DNA from: Eunapius fragilis
Lineage: Eukaryota; Porifera; Demospongiae; Spongillida; Spongillidae
Length of the DNA stretch: 64,000 nucleotides
Assembly: GCA_963681505.1 (NCBI GenBank)
Contig: OY811990.1
Span: forward strand, 4,442,891-4,506,890
Direction of reading: 5' to 3'
The translations under genes and the position numbers were made by a program. Under the pieces are notes generated by a model. The model saw nothing but the letters and a program-made list of their open reading frames with translations, had not been told where the DNA came from and searched no databases. Shown here piece after piece: positions 11,429 through 23,706 of this stretch; position 1 is the stretch's first letter, and every line of letters starts with the position of its first letter.

Positions 11429-12121
11429 AAGACAACAATAGTGTGGGTGGTATGACTAGCAGTGTGGGTGTGCTTGATACGGAGTGACAGTCTGGGTGTG
11501 CCTTATATAGAGTGACAGTTAGGGTGTGCCTTATATAGAGTGACAGTTAGGGTGTGCCTTATACAGAGTGACAGTTAGGGTGTGCCTCAATAGAGCATCA
11601 TGAAATATGCAATGGTCCTGTTACCCCCTTCTATCCGTAGACTAGTTAGTGACCCTACTTGCTAGTCATTCAGTACACACACACACACACACATGTGCAC
11701 ACACACATGTGCACACACACACACACACATGTGCACACACACACACACACACACACACACAACTTGGACATTGGCTCACTTGTTAGGTTTTTCGCGCATG
11801 TCCCACAACCTGATCAACTGGTCGGTGGAGTAAAGGACCTGGGCAGACTTCTCACTGGGGTTCCAGCTGAGGGAGGAGTACGTGGACTGAGCCTTCTCCT
11901 CCACTGCTAGCTGGCTCACCTCCTGAGGCCAAGGCGATAACGGTGGGTCAGTTACCATCTCTTATTAATGCTCGCTATTCCTCGTTCTTGGGTAGGGATT
12001 TCTAATTAACGCCCTGCCACACTTCCCTACCTTTACATCACTCTCTGTGACACTCCATGATGTCACCTTCTTGTCATCAATGGATACCAGTTGATCAACT
12101 GATGCTGGGTGCCAACAGGTG

Positions 12122-12180
<59 letters not shown>

Positions 12181-14459
12181 AATATTACTATTACACACAA
12201 CAGTATATACACATGTGCACCAATTTTCCACTCTGCACATTTAAAAAAAGGTCATTGATTTCTACGTACACACCATACCATTCTTTGAATGTACTTTGTA
12301 ACACATGGCACATGAAATTTTGATACCAAAAAGTGCGCACTTCCTCACACACAATGTTGTCGGTAGTGGGTTTTGCACTAGTGTACGATAAAATGATCCT
12401 TTGGATGAAGGTACACGTTGTTTCTACATTAGCAGGTCTTGTGGTTGAGGCACGCTACGTTGTCAAAGACAGCGTTCCTTACTTTTTTTTTTCCAGACAA
12501 GATTGGTATTAACTACTATAATCAGGTTGTTTATTGCTATGTCATAGTCAATACACAACCCTTGACCACTGAACATGTCTGTAGCCAGCAGAAACTCAAT
12601 GAGAAGCAGAAGCGCGGTTCCCAGACCATGAAATTGGGCACCACCACCATCTATTGCATCCAATTGTACACAAGCGGTTATCATGGTAACCACTTGAGGC
12701 ATGGCGATAGTCAACACCTTTAGCGTAGCTAAAAAAAAAGAGTACCGTTTGCATTGCTACCGCTAAAATTCTTAGGAGGTCCTCGTGTTTGCCAGCATCT
12801 GTAGGGCGCGCTGATCACTTGTAAGGAAATTTGAAAACAGATTCAACACCAGCGATCAATGAGCTTTAAGAACATTTCTGGCTACAGAAATAAGGTGCGA
12901 CCACATTTCTAACACCATGGTGCACACTTCTTGGCATCAAAATTTTATGGACCTGGTGTTAAAAATCAATTAGTTTGGAGTGTCGCATTTAAAATAGCAT
13001 TTTTTTTTCAAGGTCTTTGAAATTTAAATTAGGCTCACCAACACTCACAAGAATACATGCAATTGGCTTGTGCTGAGAGGCAGAGGTTCATTGATACAGT
13101 GTATATGGGGCGATCCACTAGAAAATTTCCCCATACGTATATTTGGGATCGTGGCAGCGATAAGGGGCCTAGTGCATATTTTTTCAAGTTTCAAATCTAA
13201 GAGACACCTATGTCCTCTACAACCTCCTTCTTACGCACTGGAAATTAGCCTGTCAATCATGGAGTTACAGTGGCCTGAATTTTTAATTACACGTACATTT
13301 AAATTGCATTGATACAATTTTTATAATATGTCCCTTTTTCACTGCCTCGACCCCATATATGCAGCAAAATCACCCTTCTGGATCTATGGATGGTCTGGCC
13401 GGACCCCTCTACGTTCGTCAACTTATATATATAGTACAAAAAATTATAGTAACGGTGTTAATTTGGTTCATTGATTGACACGACAGGACCCAACTTTAAA
13501 CTATCCAGCAAAATCATCCTTCTGGATAGTTTATCCGTGAACACCAAAGAGCTTCTATCAAATGGTCCTTACACATCCTAAACTGGACTATCCATCACAA
13601 AGTTATTAGGCACTGAATTTATAATTAGCCATACAGTTCAATGCGAATGCGAGCGTTACTTTTCTTTTGCTTGTCTTGGAAAATTTGAAAAAGTATCACA
13701 AGGGTGATTTTGCTGGACACTGTCCCATATACATAGTTGGTTTAATTTCCCATGTACTGTATAATGTGTGCGTAATATGGGATGCCGGCAGCGAAAAAGG
13801 AACAGTGCATAGTAAAAAACATCTTCCACGAAGGAACATCAAAAGATGACGAGTGCAATTAAAAATGTACGCAAAATTAAAAATTCAGGCCACTGTAATG
13901 GGGACAGGCTAAATCACAAAATGAAGTCGTAGAGGAATATGTGCCACCACGCATCATTAATAACTAATTTGAATTATCGCTGCATAATTCAATTGTTAAG
14001 ACAATACATGGCAGTTATTATCTGCTCCCAGTGAGCATGTGTGTGTGTTTATATGTGTGTGTGTGTGTGTGTGTGTGTGGCACAATCTTCCAACCTAGTC
14101 CCCGGTCCGTTATCACTCCGCTTACCACCGTACACTGCCCGTGTGAGGTAGTTCGCACACTTGCTCCAGGGGAGCGTTCTCCCCCGCCCCTTCCTTCAGC
14201 CTCCACATAGCCGCGCACACAACGCTCTTTCCGTCGACAAACTTGCTGTAACACGTGCATAGGATGTCCTTAGCCGCAGCGTCCGAAGGAGTACTGATAT
14301 GCCTACAAGAAATTACGGCTAGTATACCGAGGACCTCCGTGTGACCCCAACCCCTGTGTACGCACCATATCTCTCCGGCTGGGTGCGCGAATATCAGTTT
14401 GTCTAAAACTCCCGTATCCTCGTCGTACTCAAGAAGGTGAACCTTGGGTGTGTGTGTGT

Positions 14460-14510
<51 letters not shown>

Positions 14511-14816
14511 CGCGCGCGCGTGTGTGTGCGTGTGTGTGTGTGTGTGTGGGGAGGGGGGGGGGGGGGGAGGTTCACTCGTTCATTCACCTGAGAGCGCCCA
14601 CTTCTCTTTTTTGACGTACCTGGTTTTCGTATCTCAACGACTGGGTACCGCACAAGAAGTATATCTTATCTTCCTCGCCACATCTGGCGGCCAGGGCTCT
14701 GGCAGTTAGGGTGCGGCCCTAAGCGGGGTGCACAGTAATGGATGCGCCAATCAGCCCTGAGATCGAGAGTGTACCTGAAACTCGAGGCCGTAAATAACAG
14801 GAGCCTTATCCTCCAT
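10601..14816 (-). CDS. EIPR1: EARP and GARP complex-interacting protein 1 (TSSC1), WD40 protein
   Basis: Nine exons on the minus strand: 14775-14816, 14620-14718, 14366-14442, 14126-14302, 12031-12121, 11780-11922, 11179-11349, 10886-11024 and 10601-10765. All join in phase to 367 residues (human 387). The start [14 protein letters not shown] matches the human N-terminus almost exactly. Later matches include [52 protein letters not shown] and [11 protein letters not shown], then [12 protein letters not shown] near the end. The family forms a seven-bladed WD40 propeller that binds the EARP/GARP tethering complexes and acts in endosomal recycling and dense-core vesicle traffic. The exon 8 donor (GTGGGG) is weak. 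The 2-kb intron 4 contains a foldback element, and CA/GT tracts lie in several introns. The gene looks intact. Confidence 0.95.
11032..11180. repeat. 49-bp triplication carrying the EIPR1 exon 7 donor site
   Basis: Three near-identical 49-bp units end at 11080, 11129 and 11178 (plus coordinates). Each contains, on the minus strand, CCCATTG followed by the donor GTCAGTAC. The copy at 11178/11179 is the in-phase donor; the two others lie downstream in the intron. Confidence 0.85.
11357..12178. repeat. Microsatellites and short tandem repeats in EIPR1 introns
   Basis: (GT)n at 11357-11426, four copies of an approximately 29-bp unit containing AGAGTGACAGTTAGGGTGTG at 11480-11590, (CA)n with ATGTG interruptions at 11683-11760, and (CA)n at 12124-12178. 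The last one abuts the exon 5 acceptor and forms its polypyrimidine-like tract (GT-rich on the coding strand). Confidence 0.9.
13060..13960. mobile_element. Degenerate foldback element in EIPR1 intron 4
   Basis: Inverted similarity: the segment at 13240-13310 (CAGTGGCCTGAATTTTTAAT) pairs with 13850-13930, and 13130-13180 (GGCAGCGATAAGGGGCCTAG) pairs with 13770-13820. The motif AGGGTGATTTTGCTGGACA and its complement recur several times. Partial relatives lie at 14895-15000 and 29985-30060. No transposase is seen. Confidence 0.6.
14036..14550. repeat. (GT)n and poly-G tracts at EIPR1 exons 3-4
   Basis: GT runs at 14036-14080 and 14446-14550, with CGCGCG and a G-rich run to about 14570. The second lies directly upstream of the exon 3 acceptor on the coding strand. 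Confidence 0.9.
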
Positions 14817-14894
14817 TGATATAAGTATACTATGCTCAAGGTGAGCGCTGTTTAGAATTGCAAAGCCCGCATCGAATAGCCGTACATGAATATA

Positions 14895-15010
14895 ATAATT
14901 GTCATAAAGTTATTAAGCACTGAATTTATAATTAGCAATGCGCTTGTCCTGAAAAGTATGACAAGGGTGATTTTGCTGGACACTGTCCCATATTTACAGC
15001 AAAAGAACGC
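14895..15010. mobile_element. Fragment of the foldback element family
   Basis: Matches 13596-13730: AAGTTATTAAGCACTGAATT, then GTGATTTTGCTGGACACTGT. It lies upstream of EIPR1 exon 1. Confidence 0.55.
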
Positions 15011-15189
15011 AACGCCCTATAACTCAGGATTGAAATTAATTAACTGCTTGATTTTTTTTTCTTTAACAGTAGTTAGGCAAATACCAATTAGATTTCAAAT
15101 TATTGTAAGCGGTTAAGTAACTGTATCAAAACCCTCATAAATCAAAATATTCAAAGCCCTCTATTAACAAAATTATTCGAAATTGCAGA

Positions 15190-16200
15190 TACTCCCTAAC
15201 TTTGATCAGGAAGCAATGAATGGAAAGTTCTGGCCAGCAGTTAAAGCACCATTACACTTCAAGAGCAACTTCTGTTTCTCCTTCCCGTACGAATGGGGGG
15301 CATGGGAATCCGCAACCCAGTTGATACAGCCAAGGTTAATTCAGTATACAATATCGAGAGCCAGTATATCTAACATTGTAGATACCATCAAAGGTCCCAA
15401 ACACTTTTCCACATCTGACCACTCTATCCTAATGTCTCAGCATCAAGCATGCGCAAAACCCTTCAACAGTCTGATGAGGACAAACTAGCCAGGGTCCTAG
15501 CTAATTTAGACACTAAAACCAGACGAGCCGTTTCCAAATCAGTTGGGTGTAAATCTTCATCATGGTTAACAGTTCTTGCCCATCTCTCTACATCATGGTT
15601 AACAGTTCTTGCCCATCCCTCTACATCATTTTGACTTATCTGCAATTGAATTCCGTGACTGCCTCAAAATACGTTGCCATAGGCCTCTCATCAATAACTG
15701 TGACAGTTGTGGGGAAGCTTTCAGCCTTACTCATGCCCTCGACTGCAGGAAAGGTGGACTTGTGGTCCAGCTTCACAATAAAACCAGGGATGCAATAGGT
15801 GACATAGCATCAATTGGAGGTAATACGAGAACCTGCCAATGATGCATATGGTGTACCATCATTGATAGCTGATCTTAGCATCAGAGGGAATGGCTGTCTC
15901 AAACGGTAGCGTTGATCGATATACGTGCCGTTGACACTGACGCTCCGTCATATTCACACTGAGATGTTGCTGCTATTCTATCAACTGCCGAAGAAGTGAA
16001 GAAGAGAAAAAATTGTGATGTTGCAGAAGTACGCCGTGCCTCCTTCACAACACTAGTGGTTTCTGTCAATGGAGTTTTAGGCCGGGAAGCAGAATGCTTT
16101 GTCAAACTCCTTGCTGAAAAAATGGAAAAGATCATTTCCAGAAGTAGCAGGATGGATAAGATCTTTTGCCAATTTGAGGGCCACAAATTAATGCCTACGG
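15190..16200 (+). pseudogene. Non-LTR retrotransposon 3' coding fragment
   Basis: Frameshifted plus-strand pieces read AQLIQP, then DEDKLARVLANLDTKTRRAV, then CDSCGEAFSLTHALDCRKGG, then RRASFTTLVVSVNGVLGREA. The C-SCG..FSL.HALDCRKGG pattern is familiar from the C-terminal part of invertebrate reverse-transcriptase polyproteins related to the one at 30790-32372. The reading continues past an inserted element at 17462-17533 (VRGSRTKWRSGAAMDDGAGL, then a stop). It is dead: several frameshifts and a 1261-bp insertion. Confidence 0.7.
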
Positions 16201-17461
16201 CAGGGGCGGATTCAGGGGAGGGGGGATCTTTGGGGTCTAAAGACCCCCCTTTGGCCCCAAGTAATGAATAATTAATTACATGCATGGTTAATTAAATCAG
16301 TTTTATCTTGCCGCGAAATGAAGGGCCGAGCTGTTCTACAGGGTGTAAGCACATCAATTCAATGGATCTCAGATCCTTCTTCTCAGGAAACAGGTAGATC
16401 TATGTAAACTAAATTTCTGTCTGCTAAGCATATATAATACTAAACGCTCGATACACATGTGTATTTGGATCAGCTGTTGGTCACGGTGAGGTTTCCGGTG
16501 CACACAATGGCGTTGCATTAATTATTAAGCAGCAGGAACCACAGCAGTGTGAAGAGCAAGACACCAACTCCATCAGTCAAATACCCCTGCAGTTAATGCT
16601 AACCAGTATTACCGACAAACATTAACTATTCCAATGCTGGACCATTTAATTACTGAGCTTGACAATCGTTTTGAAGAAGCAGCAGCAGGCATTGTTGGAG
16701 AGTTAGCACAAATTCTGCCTTCTGAATTCTGTTTAGCTTAATTTTACAGCTATATATGGATGACCTTCCATCAGCTAAGGCATTATATATACTGAGCTGG
16801 ATGAAATGGAAAAGTGAAACTGTCAAAGCAAAGCAACTTGGTACGCCTACAAAGACTATAAGTTTTGTTGACAAGGATTACTTTCCAAACATTTATGTAA
16901 TCCTTGTCATATCGGCTACTCTGCCAGTAACCAGTTATGAGTGTGAAAGGCCAATTAGCATGCTAAAATCCACAGTAAAAAAAGACGCAAATCATATTTT
17001 GATTCCACAAGTGATCAGTTTTTTCATATCTGTATCAATTTTGGTACAGATATGAAAAATTGTGAAATCAAAATATGATTGCGACCTTTTTTGCGGTGAA
17101 AATTGCTGAAGACATCAGTCACTTCGAAGCATTATGGGTAATGACAAATTGATAGTTAGGCATTGATACTGATTCATAGAGATGTGGAGTTGAATCCAGA
17201 TGCGGTGTTTGAAGAGTTTTCTATTAACCCTTTTTCAGAGTAGCTAGCCCAAAGGTTATACTTAATGCCTTCAATAAGGAACAGCTGTTATCATTGTGAA
17301 AAGTGCTTTAATTTTCATGCCAAATAAATGGAAAGCTAAAAAAGCGGCTGGGGCTGTGCCCCAGGCCCCGCCACGGGTGGGGGCATGCCCCCTCCAGTAC
17401 CCTCCCCCATCATGAATTTAATCTTAGACCCCCATTTCTGGAATTCCTGGATCCGCCCCTG
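16201..17461 (+). mobile_element. hAT-like transposon inserted in the retrotransposon
   Basis: Ends CAGGGGCGGATTCAGG and CCTGGATCCGCCCCTG are inverted repeats, flanked by the direct repeat TACGG (16196-16200 and 17462-17466). It interrupts the retrotransposon fragment, whose last codons resume after it. 1261 bp, with transposase remains inside. Confidence 0.88.
16556..17055 (+). pseudogene. hAT transposase C-terminal remnant
   Basis: Plus-strand frames read NQYYRQTLTIPMLDHLITEL, then YFPNIYVILVISATLPVTS, then YECERPISMLKS. The last two match the hAT C-terminal dimerisation region (ZMYM/TTF-type), in which an ..LPV(T/S)s.E.ERsFS.L motif is usual. A stop at about 16738 separates the two parts, and an inverted repeat near 16980-17090 follows. 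Confidence 0.8.
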
Positions 17462-17533
17462 TACGGGGTTCTCGAACCAAATGGAGAAGTGGTGCAGCCA
17501 TGGATGATGGAGCTGGTCTGCCAGAACTTGAAC

Positions 17534-18700
17534 ATTAAGTGGCTCAGATATGCATTACTATTTTATTTCTTTACTTTTTTTATTCGTATAATTTCTTGTA
17601 TGACATTATTCTATGTAAAAAATTATAAGTGATTTAAATAACTATCAATAAGTAGCACAAGATCTGGATATGGGGTTGAACAGTACAGATTTCAAGTTAA
17701 TAGGTTCAATAGTGAGTTATTAATATTTAAGACTATCATTTGCTTTAAAGTTATTAAGATTGATGCGGTAAATATTTTAAAAAGCCGTCATAAAATTATT
17801 CCAGTACAAAATGATGTACAAAACACTATTTGATTTGGTAATTGATTATTTAATGCGTTATTAAAACTCAAAGTTAATAAAAACATTGTGGTCATGTAGC
17901 TTTTTCTAGTTTGATTTGTTGTTTTGAATTTTAACTAGTAAAACGCCAATCAAATTTCATACTTTTTCAACGCCTCATCAACGCTATTCTGCAGTTTATA
18001 AATCACGCTATTAATGAATTGTTTTGTCAATTTAGTTAATTGCAAGCTATTTGATTTTATCTTTTGAACTGCTAATAGTAACAATAGGGTTTGTATATGA
18101 CAAAACGTGGTTATTGAACGTTCATAAATTCATTTAGATTGAGAATCATATTAAGGAATTATATTCATTTTTTTTTTAAGCGTTGGGCTCTTTTGCAAAG
18201 ACCCTGTATACATGTACATATATTTTCTTTTGCTCAATAACATGATATGTACAGCTAGCTGGCCATGCTCCAGGAATGTATGGTTTGCCTGCCAGCCTGT
18301 GTCTGTGAACGTGCAGCTGCACCTGTGGGGGATAAAGTTAGGGCACTTGGTATGGAGATGCAGGTAATCTGTGATTAAGGTGGTTTATAGTGTGTTGGCT
18401 TCAACACCCTTTCTTTGTAAACTCTAGTTGGTGTAGTCAAAGTGCACAACAGAAGACGCACCTAAATACATGGCATTGGAGAGAGTAGCTTGCAGGACAT
18501 GTAATGTATGTAAGAAGACCTATTGTAAATTCAACATGATGCAAGGTTGGGAACGAATGTTGCTGTGGCAACAGAGGAAGTTTTCCCGTCTGATGTAGTA
18601 GATCTCAATCAAGTCCCCAGACCTAATGGTTCTGCTACAAGTGAGTCTATCACAGCCCCCATGACTAAGTAGCAAAAAAAAAATTATCGAGGAAGCCAGG
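17534..18700. other. AT-rich intergenic stretch, no gene recognised
   Basis: AT-rich DNA with homopolymer runs to about 18180, then mixed sequence. No frame with recognisable domains or consistent splice sites. Confidence 0.5.
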
Positions 18701-19401
18701 TGATATCATGGCTGGTGGTCCCTACAGAAGGTGGCCCCGCCCAACACCAGGGTTCAGGCAGTCCACCACAAAGAGGGGTGTGGCCTGGCTAAGCACATGT
18801 TCCTCTTCATGTTAGCACCATAGACCATTGCTAAGATTGTCCAGTCCCCAGTCCTCCCCGAGACACCCAAGCCAAAGTAGTGCCTGTCCATACCCAAGAG
18901 GTCCTATAGCAGCTGTCCTCCTCCCCCTCCACACAGTCCCCTGTGGTACCACACCTCCTCCCTCCCCCTCATAGTCAAGGTGGAACCGCTCACAGTGCAG
19001 CACCTCCAACAGTGGCGGACGCAGGATTTAAAGAAAGGGGGGGTTGTAGTGGAGGGGGATCATCAAAAGGGGGAGGGTGCGGGAGGGGGATGTGCCCCCT
19101 CCCGCGCGAAGCGCGGAAGCTTTTGAAAACGTTAATTCGGTGTGCTAAAATGCATGAAAAAATTACGAGTTTTTTTTACTTATGCCGCATTTTGCGTATT
19201 ATGTAATAGGAGGAAAGGGGGGGTTGCAACCCCCCCAACCCCCCCCCTCCGTCCGCCAGTGTCCAATATAGACCATTGCTAAGAGGTCCTATAGCAGCTG
19301 TCCTCCTCCCCCTGGACTTCCCTCTGGACTTCTATGAGAAGTACTTCCCACCCAACCACCACCTGTCTAAGTATGACTATCACATGAGGTTAAGGAAGTA
19401 A
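18700..19401 (+). pseudogene. Inverted second copy of the KAT14-like fragment
   Basis: Plus-strand counterpart of 5642-6110. Proline-rich sequence leads to LDFYEKYFPPNHHLSKYD, then HMRLRK and TAA at 19399-19401. The QKFGFK segment is missing and a 252-bp element (19010-19261) is inserted, so it cannot encode a complete domain. Confidence 0.5.
19010..19261. mobile_element. Short hAT-like MITE
   Basis: Ends CAGTGGCGGACGCAGG and CCTCCGTCCGCCAGTG (one mismatch in the inverted repeat), with perfect 5-bp flanks TCCAA on both sides. Contains G- and C-rich runs and no coding. Confidence 0.8.
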
Positions 19402-19799
19402 CCATATGCTCACATCAGTAAATCATCTCAGTAAACCAATGGTGCTGTAGTTTGTTACTTGTCCTGTCTCAGAGCTCAGAATGCAGAGTTGTGTTGTGTG
19501 ACAGTTTCATAGCCCGTCAATGGAGGCATGTGTATGTCACTTTGACAATGTTTGATTTGGCCACGATCCAAGAATAAACATGCCAGGTTTTAAAGTAATC
19601 AGTAAAGAATTAAGTTACATCTGCCCATGAATATTATACGACTGAACAAACATTCTTTTAAAAATAGAGTCATGTACACACACGCACACTTATATGCACA
19701 CTTATATGCGTTATACACACACATGGCTATAGTTCTTCAAACATAGCATGCACACACCCGCAGAACCCCCACTGCCCCCATCTCCCCCACATGCACATA

Positions 19800-20030
19800 C
19801 ATAGGGCACCACCAGTTACATAACATCTGAAGGACACCTGGAGGAAATTGGGTATGGATGTACTGGGCACCACCAGTTGTATGGTGTCAACAGCTGGTAT
19901 GGGGAGCTCTTACATCTTTCTGATCACTGCTCTTGGGTTGATGAGCTGTGTGTACCAATGGATGCTTCCTTCAGGGCTTTGTTCAACCAGTAGAGAGCAG
20001 TCTATGGTGATGTTCACTCCTTCAAACACC
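19800..20030 (-). pseudogene. Inverted copy of the extracellular-type exon
   Basis: Reverse complement of 4225-4400, with a small insertion and a stop (AAGATGTAAGAG) inside the frame. It is followed by unrelated and repeat sequence. Confidence 0.55.
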
Positions 20031-20430
20031 CTTATGTAGGCTAGTAGGCTTAGGGGGGCTTTAACCCCCCCCCCCCCCACCCCCCAGTTTTTTGGAGTCC
20101 CCTGTTAATTTTATGTATAAACTATAAATCCCCTGTGAAATTAATTCCTGGTCTACATCTTGAGTCTGCGGAGTGTCAGGTTGCTCTTAGGTGGTGGTTG
20201 GGTCTTCATACATCAGAAGGTTCCCAGTGTCCCCTTTGTCCCAACATTGTTCTGACCCTCTAGGTCATCACGCTGCCAGACGTGGTGGGGATGCGGTTAC
20301 AAGGCAGAACGTGACATCTCTGCTGATTTTGGTCGTCGTACCCATCTATCTGTGAGGGTTGAAGTGGGGTATGGTCTATCAAGGAACCAGTCACCCTCAC
20401 TGGTCTACATACTAATACCCATGGTTATAT

Positions 20431-22475
20431 GAGGGGGCTAGCCAATGATACATGAGGGGGCTAACCAATGATACATGAGGGGGCTAGCCAATGATACATG
20501 AGGGGGCTAGCCAATGATACATGAGGGGGCTAGCCAATGATACATGAGGGGGCTAGCCAATGATACATGAGGGGGCTAGACAATGATACATGAGGGGGTT
20601 AGCCAATGATACATGAGGGGGTTAGCCAATGATACATGAGGGGGCTAGCCAATGATACATGAGGGGGGCTAGCCAATGATACATGAGGGGGGCTAGACAA
20701 TGATACATGAGGGGGGCTAGCCAATGATACATGAGGGGGCTAGCCAATGATACATGAGGGGGCTAGCCAATGATACATGAGGGGGGCTAGCCAATGATAC
20801 GTGAGGGGGGCTAGCCAATGAACATGAGGGGGCTAGCCAATGATACATGAGGGGGCTAGCCAATGATACATTAGGGGGTTAGCCAATGATACATGAGGGG
20901 GCTAGCCAATGATACATGAGGGGGCTAGCCAATGATACATGAGGGGAATAGCCAATGATACATGAGGGGGCTAGCCAATGATACATTAGGGGGTTAGCCA
21001 ATGATACATGAGGGGGCTAGCCAATGATACATGAGGGGACTAGCCAATGATACATGAGGGGGCTAGCCAATGATACATGAGGGGACTAGCCAATGATACA
21101 TGAGGGAACTAGCCATTGATACATGAGGGGGCTAGCCAATGATACATGAGAGGGCTAGCCAATGATACATGAGAGGGCTAGCCAATGATACATGAGGGGG
21201 CTAGCCAATGATACATGAGGAGGCTAGCCAATGATACATAAGGGGGCTAGCCAATGATACATGAGGGGGGCTAGCCAATGATACATGAGGGGGCTAGCCA
21301 ATGATACATGAGGGGGCTAGCCAATGATACATGAGGGGGCTAGCCAATGATACATGAGGGGGCTAGCCAATGATACATGAGGGGGCTAGCCAATGATACA
21401 TGAGGGGGGCTAGCCAATGATACATGAGGGGGGCTAGCCAATGATACATGAGGGGGCTAGCCAATGATACATTAGGGGACTAGCCAATGATACATGAGGG
21501 GACTAGCCATTGATACATGAGGGGGCTAGCCAATGATACATGAGGGGGCTAGCCAATGATACATGAGGGGGCTAGCCAATGATACATGAGGGGGCTAGCC
21601 AATGATACATGAGGGGGCTAGGCAATGATACATGAGGGGGCTAGCCAATGATACATGAGGGGGCTAGCCAATGATACATGAGGGGGCTAGGCAATGATAC
21701 ATGAGGGGGCTAGCCAATGATACATGAGGGGGCTAGCCAATGATACATGAGGGGGGCTAGCCAATGATACATGAGGGGGGCTAGCCAATGAACATGAGGG
21801 GGCTAGCCAATGATACATGAGGGGGCTAGCCAATGATACATTAGGGGGTTAGCCAATGATACATGAGCGGGCTAGCCAATGATACATGAGGGGGCTAGCC
21901 AATGATACATGAGGGGACTAGCCAATGATACATGAGGGGGCTAGCCAATGATACATGAGGGGACTAGCCAATGATACATGAGGGGACTAGCCATTGATAC
22001 ATGAGGGGGCTAGCCAATGATACATGAGGGGGCTAGCCAATGATACATGAGGGGGCTAGCCAATGATACATGAGGGGGCTAGCCAATGATACATGAGGGG
22101 GCTAGGCAATGATACATGAGGGGGCTAGCCAATGATACATGAGGGGGCTAGCCAATGATACATGAGGGGGGCTAGCCAATGATACATGAGGGGGCTAGCC
22201 AATGATACATGAGGGGGCTAGCCAATGATACATGAGGGGGCTAGCCAATGATACATGAGGGGGGCTAGCCAATGATACATGAGGGGGCTAGCCAATGATA
22301 CATGAGGGGGCTAGCCAATGATACATGCATGAGGGGAATAGCCAATGATACATGAGGGGACTAGCCAATGATACATGAGGGGGCTAGCCAATGATACACG
22401 AGGGGGCTAGCCAATGATACATGAGGGGGGCTAGCCAATGATACATGAGGGGACTAGCCAATTGTACATGAGGAT
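20431..22475. repeat. 23-bp minisatellite, about 89 copies
   Basis: Head-to-tail units GGGGGCTAGCCAATGATACA plus TGA, with scattered variants (ggggggct, ggggact, ggggtt, catt for catg). Higher-order repetition is visible: the variant order near 20800-21120 recurs near 21770-22000. Same family as 3373-3783 but in the opposite orientation. Confidence 0.97.
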
Positions 22476-22489
22476 AATACAGTATTCAC

Positions 22490-22600
22490 AGCCCGTCAAT
22501 GGAGGCATGTGTATGTCACTTACGAGGTTGTGCTAGCAGCACCAGTGGTGAGGAGTTGGAGTCCCTGCACTTCTCAGGGTGTACACACTGCCCGCCATCC
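22490..22600 (-). pseudogene. Inverted copy of the second half of the extracellular-type exon
   Basis: Reverse complement of 5210-5310 with the same donor GTAAGT. The minisatellite lies between the two exon halves here, where the CCCT tract lies at 4.4-5.2 kb. 22610-22930 shows no gene. Confidence 0.55.
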
Positions 22601-22934
22601 TCCGCTTAGTCCACTAGCCCGCTGGGACAGACGCACCCAGCCACACACACACCTCTATGCAGCCGAGGCTTTGCTTAATAAGCTTAATAAGCGACCCGAA
22701 AGCTTTAACAGGTTCACACATTGCTTTCAAGAGTAAAGCTCGACTGATCCCATTAGTAAAATCTCTTAATTAGAAAGACACCAACTTACCAAGTGTAGCT
22801 TTTCGTTTCTGCAATTTCGCGACTCTAAAAATAGCCCTCAAGCGCAACACGGTGTGATAGAAATTTTGAATACCACAATTCAGGCATATATCAACCTCGT
22901 TTCCAATCCATGTATTTAATATCCCTGAGAAATA

Positions 22935-23062
22935 CTAATGTTCTACGGCAGCGAGCCACGCCCCCTGCCTGAACAGCAAATGTTTTACGGCAGCGAGCCA
23001 CGCCCCTGCCTGAAAAGCAAATGTTCTACGGCAGCGCGCCACGTCCCCTGCCTGAAATGCAA
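22935..23062. repeat. About 50-bp tandem repeat, three copies
   Basis: Units built on TTCTACGGCAGCGAGCCACG plus CCCCTGCCTGAA, mildly diverged. Confidence 0.85.
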
Positions 23063-23706
23063 TAAAGCCCAAGCAGGAAGATAACGTGTGATGCATCAGG
23101 GAGCCCCTCCCCCTTTGCACAGCAAGCTGCTATTATAAAAAATGTTATTTGCTACCAAGGCTGAGCTTTGGTTCAGCCCACGCAGGAAGAGCAATTATGG
23201 ATCCCAACGATTAGTGCGGTTGACGTTGTTATTGATACCGGCAGTGTGGTCTCCTCTGCTTTGCGCGAACGTGACGTAAGCACGCACCAATATTTAAGGT
23301 CAGACTCGTCTCATATGCATGTGCAAACTAAACATGCATGCGAGAGACAATAAACAGCACGAACATGGCTTGCACTAATATACGTCCATGCATGGCGTTC
23401 AACATGACTTCAATTTCTGGCAGATGGCGGTGGAGCTGACAACCTTGCTTCGAATCTGACTCAAGATCACTGAGCAGGAGCCGATCAAAATGCCGGTGCA
23501 GGCCCCTGAAAATAACATGCACACGACCATATAATATACATCCTCTTTATTGCGCAAGCTATAGGTCACTTACAGGTCAAAGGGTCTTCTGGTCCAAATC
23601 CAATCACGTTACAAACTACATTTGAGGAAAACGTGTAGACATTATAACTGAACCTACACACACGAAGGATTAAACACTGCCGGCATCATGCATGGCGGGA
23701 AAATGA

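Noticed and set aside
12463-12717. 84-codon hydrophobic minus-strand frame in EIPR1 intron 4
   Set aside because: Same strand as EIPR1 but without acceptor/donor fit to the flanking exons or any known domain. EIPR1 joins perfectly without it.
20431-22475. Array resembling a CRISPR (short repeats of 23 bp)
   Set aside because: Units are contiguous with no unique spacers, and the context is animal DNA with introns. It is a minisatellite.
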